64,000 nt of DNA from Vicinamibacterales bacterium (GTDB taxonomy: Bacteria; Acidobacteriota; Vicinamibacteria; Vicinamibacterales; UBA2999): contig JBAZYO010000007.1 in the NCBI GenBank assembly GCA_041659285.1, forward strand, positions 118,198 through 182,197. Direction: 5' to 3'. A program made the translations under genes and the position numbers. Below the pieces are notes generated by a model. The model searched no databases. It was given only the letters and a program-made list of their open reading frames with translations, and had not been told where the DNA came from. Of this stretch, positions 51,615 to 59,485 are shown piece after piece (within the stretch, counting starts at the first letter, position 1; every line of letters starts with the position of its first letter).

Positions 51615-52772
51615 ATGTCACTGTCACGAGTTCTCGGGATTGCCCTCGCCGCCGGCGCCGCCTTCTTCCTGGCGTCGTGGGACACCAGCACCAACGCGCA
51701 CGCCCAGGCCAGGCCGGCCGCGGCGAAGGTGGCCAACTTCATCACCGGCGAAGGGCTGCCCAACCCGACGCCGAAGGTCACCCAGAACTGGGGTGAGCTT
51801 CCGGCGGGACGGGCGTGGGGTACCACGGCCGGCATCGACATCGATCCCAAGGATGGCCAGGTGTGGGCCTACGAGCGCTGCGGCGCCGGCACGGCCGGCG
51901 GCGGGCCGGTGGATTGCGACAACAAGCCGGTCGATCCGGTGTTCAAGTTCGATCGCCACACGGGCAAGGTGCTGGCCAACATCGGCAAGGGCGTGATGGT
52001 GACGCCGCATGGCATCCACGTCGACAAGGACGGCAACGTGTGGGTGGCCGACTTCGCCAACAACAAGGAAGGCACCAAGGGCCAGCAGGTGCACAAGTTC
52101 AGTCCCAAGGGCGAGAAGCTCTTGAGCCTGGGCATTGCCGGCAAGCCGGGCAACGCCGACGGCCAGTTCGATCAACCAAACGACGTGGTGACGGGACCCG
52201 ACGGGAGCATCTACGTGTCTGACGGCCACGATGCGCAAGGCATGACCACCACCGCCGCCATTGCCGAGGGGCTCAAGCGTGGCGCCACCTCACGCATCAG
52301 CAAGTTCACGCCCGACGGCAAGTTCATCAAGTCGTGGGGCAAGATCGGCGTGCTTCACGGTGAGTTCCGCACGCCGCACGCCATGGTGTTTGACGCGAAG
52401 GGCCGGCTGTGGGTGGCCGACCGCGGTAACCACCGGTTGGAGATCTTCGACCAGGACGGCAAATACCTCGAGTCGCGCTACACCTACGGCCGCATCAGCG
52501 GCTTCTTCATCAAGAACAACGTCGTCTACGCGATCGATTCGGAGTCGGGCCCGTTGAACCATCCGAACTGGCGCAACGGCGTGCGCATTGGCCCGCTCGA
52601 TGAGGATCGTATTACCGGGTTCGTGGGCCCCTTCGAGCGCGAAGACCGCGTCTACCAGGGCACGGCGGGAGAGGGCATCGCGGTTGACGCGGATGGCAAC
52701 ATCTACGCGGCGGAAGGGCCGAACTCGATCCGCCAGGCCGGCGGCGCGTTCACCAAGTACTCCGTGAAGTAA
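51615..52772 (+). CDS. Secreted NHL/six-bladed beta-propeller protein
   Basis: The 385-aa product starts at ATG 51615 behind a strong AAGGAG (51604-51609) and has a signal peptide to about AHAQ. NHL-type repeats follow (VTPHGIHVDKDGNVWVADF, FDQPNDVVTGPDGSIYVSDG, FRTPHAMVFDAKGRLWVADRGNHRLEIFDQDGKYL), closing with a final blade. Secreted NHL propellers of this type bind ligands or act as peptidyl-hydroxyglycine lyase-like proteins. No catalytic motif is apparent, so it is a binding or structural propeller. Confidence 0.8.
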   Translation: MSLSRVLGIALAAGAAFFLASWDTSTNAHAQARPAAAKVANFITGEGLPNPTPKVTQNWGELPAGRAWGTTAGIDIDPKDGQVWAYERCGAGTAGGGPVDCDNKPVDPVFKFDRHTGKVLANIGKGVMVTPHGIHVDKDGNVWVADFANNKEGTKGQQVHKFSPKGEKLLSLGIAGKPGNADGQFDQPNDVVTGPDGSIYVSDGHDAQGMTTTAAIAEGLKRGATSRISKFTPDGKFIKSWGKIGVLHGEFRTPHAMVFDAKGRLWVADRGNHRLEIFDQDGKYLESRYTYGRISGFFIKNNVVYAIDSESGPLNHPNWRNGVRIGPLDEDRITGFVGPFEREDRVYQGTAGEGIAVDADGNIYAAEGPNSIRQAGGAFTKYSVK

Positions 52773-52917
52773 GCGCAGCGGGAGACACGGCCGTCCACCA
52801 TCCGCTGCATCGCCGGATGTCGGTCACGCCTCGGGCGAGGAATAGGGTTGACCACAGTCCCCGTTCAGACCAAGCTGGCCTCGCATCGGGGAGGACCCGG
52901 TGTTGGAGGACGACAGG

Positions 52918-54834
52918 ATGCGCGCGTTTTTCGGATTGCGGATTGTTCTTGGCCTCGCCGTGCTGGCGCTGGTCAGCGGCTGCCAGGGTTCAAGCTCACC
53001 GCCGGCGCCGCGCGAGGCGTCACTTGATGATCCAGGCGTCCGCACCGCCCTCGATGCGATCAAAGGGGATCTGATCCGGCAGCACATGAGCACGCTGGCC
53101 GACGATGCGCTCGAGGGGCGCGGGTTGGGAACGGCTGGATACGACAAGGCCCTCGGCTACGTCGAAAGCACGCTGAAGTCCTATGGCGTCGAGCCCGCGG
53201 GCGAGAACGGCGGATTCCGGCAGCGCGTGCCACTCCGGAACAGTTCGGTGGTCGAGGACGCGAGCTTCCTGAAAGTGACGTCGCGGGCTGGTACCAAGAC
53301 GCTCGCCTACGGCGTCGATTACCTGCTCGGGCCCGATCAGCTGCGCGAGCGCGTCACGATCGAAGACGCGCCCGTGGCGTTTGTCGGCTACGGCGTGAGC
53401 GCGCCAGCACTGGGCTACGACGACTACGCGGCCGCCGGCAGCCTGGCGGGCAAGGTGGTGGTGTACCTGAGCGGCGCGCCGGCCAGCTTGCCGAGTAACG
53501 AGCGCGCTTACTACTCGTCGGGAACGGTGAAGGACGCCGAGGCCGTGAAGCGCGGGGCCATTGGCACCATCAGCTTCACGTCGCCAGAGGATCCGCGCTT
53601 CCGCTGGGACGTCAGCGTCGCCACCAGCAAACAGGGCAGCTTCGCCTGGGTCGATGCGCAGGGCCAGCCGAGCCGCGGCGACGCCGCCTTGCGCGGGTCG
53701 GCATCACTGAACCATTCGGGCGCGGCGGCCCTTTTTGCCGGTGCGCCGACGCCGCTCGCGGAGGTTTTTGCCGCCGCGACGGCGAGCAAGCCGCAGGCGT
53801 TCGACCTGGCGACGCGTGTCTCGCTCGCCACGACCAGCACTCGCCGGGACATCGAAAGTGCGAACCTGGTAGGACGTGTCCGGGGGAGCGACCCCCAACT
53901 CCAGGCCGAGCACGTGGTCTACATCGCCCATGTCGATCACTTCGGGCGCGGCGTCGCGATGAAGGGCGATGACATCTACAACGGCGCCCACGACAACGCC
54001 TCCGGGGTGGCGATCGTCCTGGAGATTGCTCATGCCGCGACGGCGCTGCCGACGCGCAGCCGGCGCTCGGCGCTGTTCCTGTTCGTGACGGCCGAAGAGC
54101 GGGGCCTGCTGGGCTCCGACTATTTCGCGCGTCACCCGACCGTGCCGCGCGAATCGCTGGTGGCCGACATGACGCTCGACATGCCGTTCCTGTTCCACCC
54201 GCTGCTCGACATCGTCCCGTACGGCGCGCAGCACTCCTCGCTGATGGCACCGGTCACGCGGGCGGCGCAGCACCTGGGGATTGGGCTGGCGGAGGATCCT
54301 ATCCCCGAGCAGGTGCTGTTCATCCGCAGCGACCACTTCAGCTTCGTGCGCCAGGGCATTCCGTCGCTCTTCATCAAGAGTGGATTCAAGACCGGCGACC
54401 CGGCACGGGATGGCGGGCAGATCAACGCAACGTATCGCCGCGACGTCTATCACAAGCCGAACGACGACATGACGCAGGCCTTCGACTTCGAGGCCGGCGC
54501 GGCGCACGCGCGCCTCAACTTCCTGACCGGCTGGCTCTGGCGCAGGAGACAGCGCGACCCGCGTGGAACCCTGGGGATTTCTTCGGCCAGCTGTTCGGCG
54601 GTCCGGCGCCGGCGTCATCGGCGGCGGGTCGCCAGCCACGCTGACGGGGCGGGTGCTGCGCCAGGAGGCCCACCGGTGCCGGCTCGAGACCTGCAACGTG
54701 ATCAGTGGGAACGAGCACGATCACCGGGGCGGCGGCACGTGGGCCCGCTCTGGTGGGCGACCAGTGCCGCGTGCAGGACAGGCGCATCGCCCCGATTCCA
54801 GGGGTTCGCGCGACCGTATAGGAAACACACATAA
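52918..54834 (+). CDS. M28-family zinc aminopeptidase lipoprotein, C-terminus frameshifted
   Basis: ATG 52918 follows GGAGGA. The lipobox LALVSGC predicts a lipoprotein. A protease-associated domain (about 110-250) precedes the M28 core, whose metal ligands are visible: AHVDHFGRG, NGAHDNASG, TAEERGLLGSDYF, DMTLDM and RSDHFSF. After FLTGWLW (about 54540) the frame switches to Arg-rich nonsense up to 54834. In another frame, ALAQETARPAWNPGDFFGQL runs to a stop at 54644 and looks like the genuine tail. The catalytic domain is intact, so activity may survive. Confidence 0.8.
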   Translation: MRAFFGLRIVLGLAVLALVSGCQGSSSPPAPREASLDDPGVRTALDAIKGDLIRQHMSTLADDALEGRGLGTAGYDKALGYVESTLKSYGVEPAGENGGFRQRVPLRNSSVVEDASFLKVTSRAGTKTLAYGVDYLLGPDQLRERVTIEDAPVAFVGYGVSAPALGYDDYAAAGSLAGKVVVYLSGAPASLPSNERAYYSSGTVKDAEAVKRGAIGTISFTSPEDPRFRWDVSVATSKQGSFAWVDAQGQPSRGDAALRGSASLNHSGAAALFAGAPTPLAEVFAAATASKPQAFDLATRVSLATTSTRRDIESANLVGRVRGSDPQLQAEHVVYIAHVDHFGRGVAMKGDDIYNGAHDNASGVAIVLEIAHAATALPTRSRRSALFLFVTAEERGLLGSDYFARHPTVPRESLVADMTLDMPFLFHPLLDIVPYGAQHSSLMAPVTRAAQHLGIGLAEDPIPEQVLFIRSDHFSFVRQGIPSLFIKSGFKTGDPARDGGQINATYRRDVYHKPNDDMTQAFDFEAGAAHARLNFLTGWLWRRRQRDPRGTLGISSASCSAVRRRRHRRRVASHADGAGAAPGGPPVPARDLQRDQWERARSPGRRHVGPLWWATSAACRTGASPRFQGFARPYRKHT

Positions 54835-54965
54835 CGTGTAGAAATTGCTGCCGCGATTGGTGGCCATCATCGGCGATGTGGCTGTTCGCCGCCGCAACGG
54901 GTCGCAGACACCTTGGCAGCACAATTGCTCTGCAGGAGTCGTCCCCCCCAGGGACTCTCGAGCGA

Positions 54966-55469
54966 ATGCCGTTGAACAGCGAAAGTCTATCCACTGACCC
55001 TCGACAGGAATTCTGTCTCGCGCTGAAAGCCGCGCGCGAGCGCAAAGGGCTCACGCTCGACGAGATCGCCGACACGACGAAGATCCCCGCCTTCATGTTT
55101 GCCGCCCTGGAACGGTGCGACCTGAGCCGCTGGCCCAAAGGCCTCTTCCGGCGTTCCTTTTTTCGTGACTACGTGCAGATGCTCAGCTTGCCGGTGTCCG
55201 CGGCATGCGCGGAGTTCGTCCGGCTGTTTCCCGATGATGAAGGGGTCGCCCCCACCGGGGCAACGGCGCCGGTCTCCGGTCACCAGTCCGCCACTGCCGC
55301 GATCTGGAGCCGGATTGCGGACGCGGTCACGCGCGTGTTCGAGCGGATCGGCGAGGGCACGCCTGAGCCGGCGCAAGAGCCGCGAAGGCGGCCATGGATC
55401 AGCGACGCCCGCCGCGTCGGGCCCGCGCGCGCGCGACAATTCCGCGTGCGCATCAAGCTGCCGCGGTAG
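54966..55469 (+). CDS. RodZ-type helix-turn-helix protein
   Basis: The 167-aa protein has an HTH_25 domain near the N-terminus (LALKAARERKGLTLDEIADTTKIPAFMFAALE, RRSFFRDYVQML), typical of RodZ-like cytoskeletal or regulatory proteins. The C-terminal half is Pro/Arg-rich with no membrane helix, so it is probably cytosolic. ATG 54966 was chosen as the start nearest the domain; the longer frame from 54876 adds unstructured residues. Target unknown. Confidence 0.65.
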   Translation: MPLNSESLSTDPRQEFCLALKAARERKGLTLDEIADTTKIPAFMFAALERCDLSRWPKGLFRRSFFRDYVQMLSLPVSAACAEFVRLFPDDEGVAPTGATAPVSGHQSATAAIWSRIADAVTRVFERIGEGTPEPAQEPRRRPWISDARRVGPARARQFRVRIKLPR

Positions 55470-55529
55470 GCCGCCAGGGCTTTCCGCCCAGTCCCCACGC
55501 TGACGAAGCCCGTGATGGGGCTCTTGGGG

Positions 55530-55904
55530 CTACGGTTTCTTCCCTGACCCGTTCAGGACCACCGCGGCCTTCACGAGCGCCCTGAACGCGCCGGCGGCGA
55601 CCGTCTCACCTTCGCGAATGTCGATCGCCCTTCGCATGTTGCCTTCCAAGCTCGAGTTGAACAGGCGCGAGGGGTCCTTGAGGCTGGCGCCCTGGGCGAA
55701 CGTGAGCTTCACCACGCTCTTGTAGGTCTCGCCGGTGCAGATGATGCCGTCATGCGACCAGACGGGGACCCCCACCATCCCATTCGACGGCTTCTTCCAT
55801 TTTCGCTCTTCGATCATCTCGGGGTCGGCCTCCACGATCAGCGCTCGCATGCGGTCGAGCGTTTCCTCGCGCCAGTCGTTCCCTGTCGGTTTCGTCTTGC
55901 TCAT
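55530..55904 (-). CDS. DUF1801 protein (YdhG-like)
   Basis: This 124-aa protein shows the DUF1801 pattern: LDRMRALIVEADPEMIEERKWKKPSNGMVGVPVWSHDGIICTGETYKSVVKLTFAQGASL, with a conserved trp/tyr-rich core fold. The family is related to iron-chaperone or MmcQ-like folds, with no firm biochemical role. GAGGAT precedes ATG 55904. It lies 25 bp downstream of the HTH gene on the same strand, so it may be the third gene of that operon. Confidence 0.78.
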   Translation of the reverse strand: MSKTKPTGNDWREETLDRMRALIVEADPEMIEERKWKKPSNGMVGVPVWSHDGIICTGETYKSVVKLTFAQGASLKDPSRLFNSSLEGNMRRAIDIREGETVAAGAFRALVKAAVVLNGSGKKP

Positions 55905-55929
55905 GGGATCCTCGCCAGCAGGGGTTCAA

Positions 55930-56130
55930 TCACGAGGGTTCGTCCAGGAAGAAGATCGCTTCCACCGGCTGCGCGAACAGCCGCGCCGTTTTCAGCGCCA
56001 GTGGCAGACTCGGGTCGTACTTCCCGGTCTCGATCGAGTTGATGGTCTGGCGCGACACGTCGAGGCGGCTCGCCAGGTCGGCCTGCGACCAGTTCTGCTC
56101 GGCACGCAAGACCTTGAGGCGATTCTTCAT
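55930..56130 (-). CDS. XRE-family helix-turn-helix regulator
   Basis: The 66-aa protein is nearly all an HTH_3 domain: LRAEQNWSQADLASRLDVSRQTINSIETGKYDPSLPLALKTARLF, followed by VEAIFFLDEP. The class includes small repressors that bind their own control region. Its ATG 56130 overlaps the TGA of a 34-aa ORF as ATGA. The upstream control region is split by an IS1595-type insertion, so regulation is probably altered. Confidence 0.85.
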   Translation of the reverse strand: MKNRLKVLRAEQNWSQADLASRLDVSRQTINSIETGKYDPSLPLALKTARLFAQPVEAIFFLDEPS

Positions 56131-56231
56131 TCGTATCGCCGCTTCGCGCGCCGGAGCCCGGCGAAATAGAGCGCGTGCTTCACGTCGGACCTTGCCTGGT
56201 TGATGTGCTTGCCAAGACGCATCAAGCTCAT
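56127..56231 (-). CDS. 34-aa ORF coupled to the HTH regulator
   Basis: A strong AGGAGG lies 5-6 bases before ATG 56231. The frame reads MSLMRLGKHINQARSDVKHA, then LYFAGLRRAKRRYE, and ends in a TGA that overlaps the HTH start. The short peptide is basic. It could be a leader peptide that couples translation, or a small protein in its own right. I know of no described family. Confidence 0.55.
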   Translation of the reverse strand: MSLMRLGKHINQARSDVKHALYFAGLRRAKRRYE

Positions 56232-56252
56232 AACGACCTCCTGTTCCAGACA

Positions 56253-56285
56253 GTAAAGCAAGCATGTCTATATGTCCAGCATGCT
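56253..56285 (-). promoter_or_regulatory. Split operator/promoter of the HTH operon
   Basis: GTAAAGCAAGCATG (56253-56266) and TGTCCAGCATGCT (56273-56285) lie directly upstream of the small-ORF/HTH operon. Rejoined with the sequence after the IS (59160 on: TTACC), they restore an inverted repeat AAGCATG-N13-CATGCTT with GTAAAGCA half-sites. Such a dyad suits autorepression by the HTH protein. The IS now separates its two sides. Confidence 0.5.
56278..56285. repeat. Target-site duplication, left copy
   Basis: AGCATGCT directly precedes the left end of the IS and recurs at 59152-59159 after its right end. An 8-bp duplication is the size made by IS1595-family transposases. Confidence 0.8.
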
Positions 56286-56309
56286 GGACACAATATACTT
56301 GACGGGGGA
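56286..56309. repeat. IS left terminal inverted repeat
   Basis: GGACACAATATACTTGAC followed by GGGGGA. It matches the complement of the right end at 21 of 24 positions. Confidence 0.85.
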
Positions 56310-56335
56310 ACATTGATAGGCTACTCTCCGTAATT

Positions 56336-57325
56336 ATGGGTATGCCGAAGACGTTGCTCGAAGCGGTCAAGTACTTCGAATCCGCCGAAAACTGCCGGGA
56401 ATACATGGTTTCCCGCCGTTGGCCCAACGGCGTCCGCTGCCCTCAGTGCGGGTCTGAGTCCGTCTACTTCGACTCGTCCCGCAACGGATGGGAGTGCAAG
56501 ACCCGCCACCCGAAGCGGAAGTTCACCCTCAAGACCGGCACCATTTTCGAGGACTCGGCCCTCGGCCTGGACAAGTGGTTGCCCTGCGTCTGGATCATCG
56601 CCAACGCCAAGAACGGCGTGAGCAGCCATGAGATTGCGCGGAGCCTCGGCGTGACGCAGAAGACCGCGTGGTTCATGCTGCAGCGCATTCGGCTGGCCTT
56701 GCAGGACGACACCAAGGGCGGCGGCAAGCTCGGTGGCGAAGTCGAAGCGGACGAGACGTTCATCGGCGGCAAGTCGCGCAACATGCACGCCAGCAAGCGC
56801 AAGGCGCTGATTGCGTCCTTCCCGGCGAAGCGTGAATACCTGCACGGCCAGCCGGTGATGCCGCTTGCCAACAAGGTCGCCGTGTTCGGCATGCTGGAAC
56901 GCGGTGCCGATGGCACGTCGCGGGTTCGCACGATGCCGGTCACTGGCACCAAGCGCCACCAGTTGCAGAGCAAGATTCGTGAACACGTCGAGGAAGGCTC
57001 GGCGCTCTACACCGATAGCCTCCGGTCGTACCGCAATATGAACGAGTACCAGCATGAGTTCATCGACCACGCCACCGAATACGTGCGTGGCAACGTCCAC
57101 ACGAACGGCATGGAGTCGTACTGGTCGCTCTTGAAGCGTGCGCTGCATGGCACCTACATTTCGGTCGAGCCGTTTCACCTGTTCCGCTACCTCGATGAGC
57201 AAGCGTTTCGTTTCAACAACCGCGTCAAGACCGACGCGCAGCGGTTCGCGCTGGCTATCGCTGGCATTGTCGGCAAGCGCCTGACGTATGCCGAGCTGAT
57301 AGCAGCCGACGCGGGAACCGTCTGA
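56336..57325 (+). CDS. IS1595-family (ISXO2-like) transposase
   Basis: This 329-aa protein begins with a zinc ribbon (RCPQCGSESVYF...WECKTRHPKRKFTLKTGTIFEDS) that also recurs in ISXO2-type transposases, then an HTH region (SSHEIARSLGVTQKTAWFMLQRI). The DDE-like core has VEADETFIGGK, ALYTDSLRSY and GMESYWSLLKRALHGTY. The family makes an 8-bp duplication, which matches the flanks. Full length and no frameshift suggest an active enzyme. Confidence 0.9.
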   Translation: MGMPKTLLEAVKYFESAENCREYMVSRRWPNGVRCPQCGSESVYFDSSRNGWECKTRHPKRKFTLKTGTIFEDSALGLDKWLPCVWIIANAKNGVSSHEIARSLGVTQKTAWFMLQRIRLALQDDTKGGGKLGGEVEADETFIGGKSRNMHASKRKALIASFPAKREYLHGQPVMPLANKVAVFGMLERGADGTSRVRTMPVTGTKRHQLQSKIREHVEEGSALYTDSLRSYRNMNEYQHEFIDHATEYVRGNVHTNGMESYWSLLKRALHGTYISVEPFHLFRYLDEQAFRFNNRVKTDAQRFALAIAGIVGKRLTYAELIAADAGTV

Positions 57326-57331
57326 CCCGCG

Positions 57332-57514
57332 CTATTCGGCATCCTCGCGGCCCTCGGGTAACTTCGGGTTCCGTCCCGGCCGCATCGACCGCGGTTTCTC
57401 AGCCTTCTTCGCGTTCTCAGCCGCGATCCGCTTATCAACCGTCTCTTTGGAAACGGTCAACAGACGGTCAGTGAGATCGCGGAACGATTGGTATTCCTTA
57501 GTTGGCCGTGCCAT
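57332..57514 (-). CDS. Small basic IS passenger protein
   Basis: The 60-aa protein (MARPTKEYQSFRDLTDRLL, VDKRIAAENAKKAEKPRSMRPGRN) is highly charged and helical. It is convergent with the transposase, ending 6 bp after it, and lies inside the element. Short Lys/Arg-rich proteins of this kind accompany several IS1595-type transposases; a role in transposition control is a guess. Confidence 0.55.
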   Translation of the reverse strand: MARPTKEYQSFRDLTDRLLTVSKETVDKRIAAENAKKAEKPRSMRPGRNPKLPEGREDAE

Positions 57515-57521
57515 GGCGCCC

Positions 57522-58271
57522 CTACTTTCGCTGCCTCTCCAGAACAATCTCACCGCGAGCCGTGGTCAGCCCGACATCGCTTTCTGATGAGCCTTGAAGT
57601 ACATAAACGTGCATTCCCTTAGCGCGAGGGAGCTTCAGCCTCTGCGGAACGACTGGACAACGGAGCATGTCGTTGCCGCCGTCCTCGACTGGTGTTGGGT
57701 TCACCCACGGCCCCTCGATAGCTGCGGAGTTGGATGTAACGTCGAAAATACGGACCCTGGCGGCACCATACTTCCCGCAGTCTCTGGCCCACACTTCCAG
57801 CTCTGCGTAAGCATCGATACCTGCCAGTTCGTTCCAGTCGAGTCGGACTTGGTATCCGCCAAACCCTCCGCCGATTGGATGCCATGGGACATCGTTCAGG
57901 GCAATCGGCCACTGGTGGTCTGTAAGCCGAAACGTTGGTAATGGACCTGACGATGGGGTCGCGGCAGCCGGCAGCACTTGGATCGGCGGAACATTCACCG
58001 TCACTGTTGGCGGCTGTTGCGTTTGACTACGAACCTGCTCGACACCAGTTCCTAAGACGTCAATCTTGGACAGCAACTCCGCCTGTTCACGACCATTCAT
58101 CCATTGCTGAGTGACAGTCAGAGCCACGCCCACAACGCCAATGGTGATAAACCCCGCCCGATACCAACGCCGCTGTCTCGGAGTCTCGATGGGGTCGACA
58201 GTCAACTTGTAGCCCCAGTAGGCGATGAGGGCCTGAAGGCCGCTACTGAGAAGGGTGAGGAGGATGTCCAT
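57522..58271 (-). CDS. IS passenger protein with N-terminal membrane helices
   Basis: The 249-aa product has two predicted helices (LLTLLSSGLQALIAYWGYKL and GFITIGVVGVALTVTQQWM), a short coiled-coil-like stretch (EQAELLSKIDVLGTGVEQV), a Pro/Thr linker and a C-terminal beta-rich domain (YQVRLDWNELAGIDAYAELEVW). I do not recognise a family. It is in the same orientation as the small passenger and diverges from the next one. It may be a cargo gene of the element. Confidence 0.55.
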   Translation of the reverse strand: MDILLTLLSSGLQALIAYWGYKLTVDPIETPRQRRWYRAGFITIGVVGVALTVTQQWMNGREQAELLSKIDVLGTGVEQVRSQTQQPPTVTVNVPPIQVLPAAATPSSGPLPTFRLTDHQWPIALNDVPWHPIGGGFGGYQVRLDWNELAGIDAYAELEVWARDCGKYGAARVRIFDVTSNSAAIEGPWVNPTPVEDGGNDMLRCPVVPQRLKLPRAKGMHVYVLQGSSESDVGLTTARGEIVLERQRK

Positions 58272-58340
58272 GCCGGAGCCATGCTAGCGGATCTCCCCCG
58301 TCTTGTATAAAGCTTCAAGACGTCGCATAGTTCGGCTCCA

Positions 58341-59054
58341 ATGACCCGAAGATTGATGGTTCTTTCGTGCGCGATTGCTCTTGGTGCGGCCATTTGGTTT
58401 TCACCAGGGAATCGCAATTTGAACCAATCCGAGGGCGATCAGGCCCCAGCCCAAGTAGGCAATCCGGCTTTGCGTAGCGATAGCGCGCCAGCCGCTTCCG
58501 TAATTAATCAGACAGAGCCCGAGCGCAACGCTCATGAACCACAATCCAATCTTCCGGACTGGATACTGATTGGCGTGACGCTGCTTGGCTTTGGCTTGAC
58601 GTGGCGACAAATTCAGGACGCGAAGCAAGCCGTGCTCTTGACGGAACGCGCCGACGTGCTCGTCTTTGGAATCACCGCTTCGACTTACCCAGAGCGGCTG
58701 AGTCCCGAAACGGTGATGATGGTTGAATTCAAGAACTTCGGAGCAACCAGAGCAGATCAGATCAAATTCACGGCTGCGCTCAACTACGAGGGGATTGTTG
58801 GCGAGTCTGACAACTCTAAGATGCCCCCGATAGTCTTGGCTGCTGGAGATAGCCAAGGCATTAAGTTCAGGCCGTTGAGCACCTGCATGACAATCGACAC
58901 CGGACGGAGAATAAACGCTGGCGAGACTCCGATGACTGTCGAGGCTACTGCGACCTACAGAGACGTATTCGGTATGCCACACAAGACGGTATGCAAGGCG
59001 ACCTACGACCATCTGGCGCGGTCGTTCCAGATAACCGAAGTGAGTGCAAGCTAG
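58341..59054 (+). CDS. IS passenger membrane protein
   Basis: This 237-aa protein has a signal or anchor helix at the N-terminus (LMVLSCAIALGAAIWFS), a second helix (DWILIGVTLLGFGLTWRQI) followed by QDAKQAVLLTERADVLV, and a beta-sandwich-like C-terminal domain (VMMVEFKNFGATRADQIKFTAAL). That middle block resembles many hypothetical proteins of phages and genomic islands. It lies near the right end of the element and may be cargo. No function can be assigned. Confidence 0.55.
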   Translation: MTRRLMVLSCAIALGAAIWFSPGNRNLNQSEGDQAPAQVGNPALRSDSAPAASVINQTEPERNAHEPQSNLPDWILIGVTLLGFGLTWRQIQDAKQAVLLTERADVLVFGITASTYPERLSPETVMMVEFKNFGATRADQIKFTAALNYEGIVGESDNSKMPPIVLAAGDSQGIKFRPLSTCMTIDTGRRINAGETPMTVEATATYRDVFGMPHKTVCKATYDHLARSFQITEVSAS

Positions 59055-59127
59055 CCCCACCAGCAGAAGGGCTAGCCCGAGAAGGGCTAGGAATTGAAGC
59101 AACGCGAAGCCGGACTCAAGGGGAAGG

Positions 59128-59151
59128 CTCCCCCATGACGTATATTGTGTC
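59128..59151. repeat. IS right terminal inverted repeat
   Basis: On the minus strand it reads GGACACAATATACGTCAT followed by GGGGGA, matching the left end. The next 8 bases (AGCATGCT) are the right target-site copy. Confidence 0.85.
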
Positions 59152-59239
59152 CAGCATGCTTTACCTTGATGCTGGGAACGCACGCGAGACCAGGGCGCAT
59201 GCTCCACGTCCAGCCGTCTCCAATGATATGGTTACCCAT

Positions 59240-59485
59240 ATGAAGACGACCATCGAGATTTCGGAGCCGATTCTCGAGGACGCCAAGGACCTGGCGCGGC
59301 GCGAGGGGGTGACCCTGCGGCTGCTAGTGGAAGAAGGCCTGCGCGGCGTACTCGCCTCGCGTCATTCCCGCCGGCGGTTTCGGTTGAAGGACGCCGGCTT
59401 CGAGGGCCGGGGCCTGCAGGAGGGCGTCGAAGAAGGGCTCTGGGCGGACGTGCGCGACAAGGTCTACGAAGGCCGCGGCGCATGA
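59240..59485 (+). CDS. vapB: VapB-type antitoxin
   Basis: The 81-aa protein begins MKTTIEISEPILEDAKDLARREGVTLRLLVEEGLRGVL, a DUF2191/ribbon-helix-helix-like start, and its C-terminal tail (RLKDAGFEGRGLQ) would wrap the toxin. It overlaps the downstream PIN-domain gene by 4 nt (ATGA). An ATG at 59228 would add four residues. It lies outside the IS, 80 bp past its right end. Confidence 0.75.
   Translation: MKTTIEISEPILEDAKDLARREGVTLRLLVEEGLRGVLASRHSRRRFRLKDAGFEGRGLQEGVEEGLWADVRDKVYEGRGA

Larger units (their letters stand above)
56286..59151. mobile_element. IS1595-family insertion sequence with passenger genes
   Basis: The 2,866-bp element has 24-bp terminal inverted repeats: left from 56286 and right ending 59151 share GGACACAATATAC perfectly, and 21 of 24 positions overall. 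An 8-bp direct repeat AGCATGCT flanks it. It encodes a full IS1595-type transposase at the left and three further genes, unlike a minimal IS. Both ends and the duplication are intact, so it is probably recent and potentially still mobile. Confidence 0.85.
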
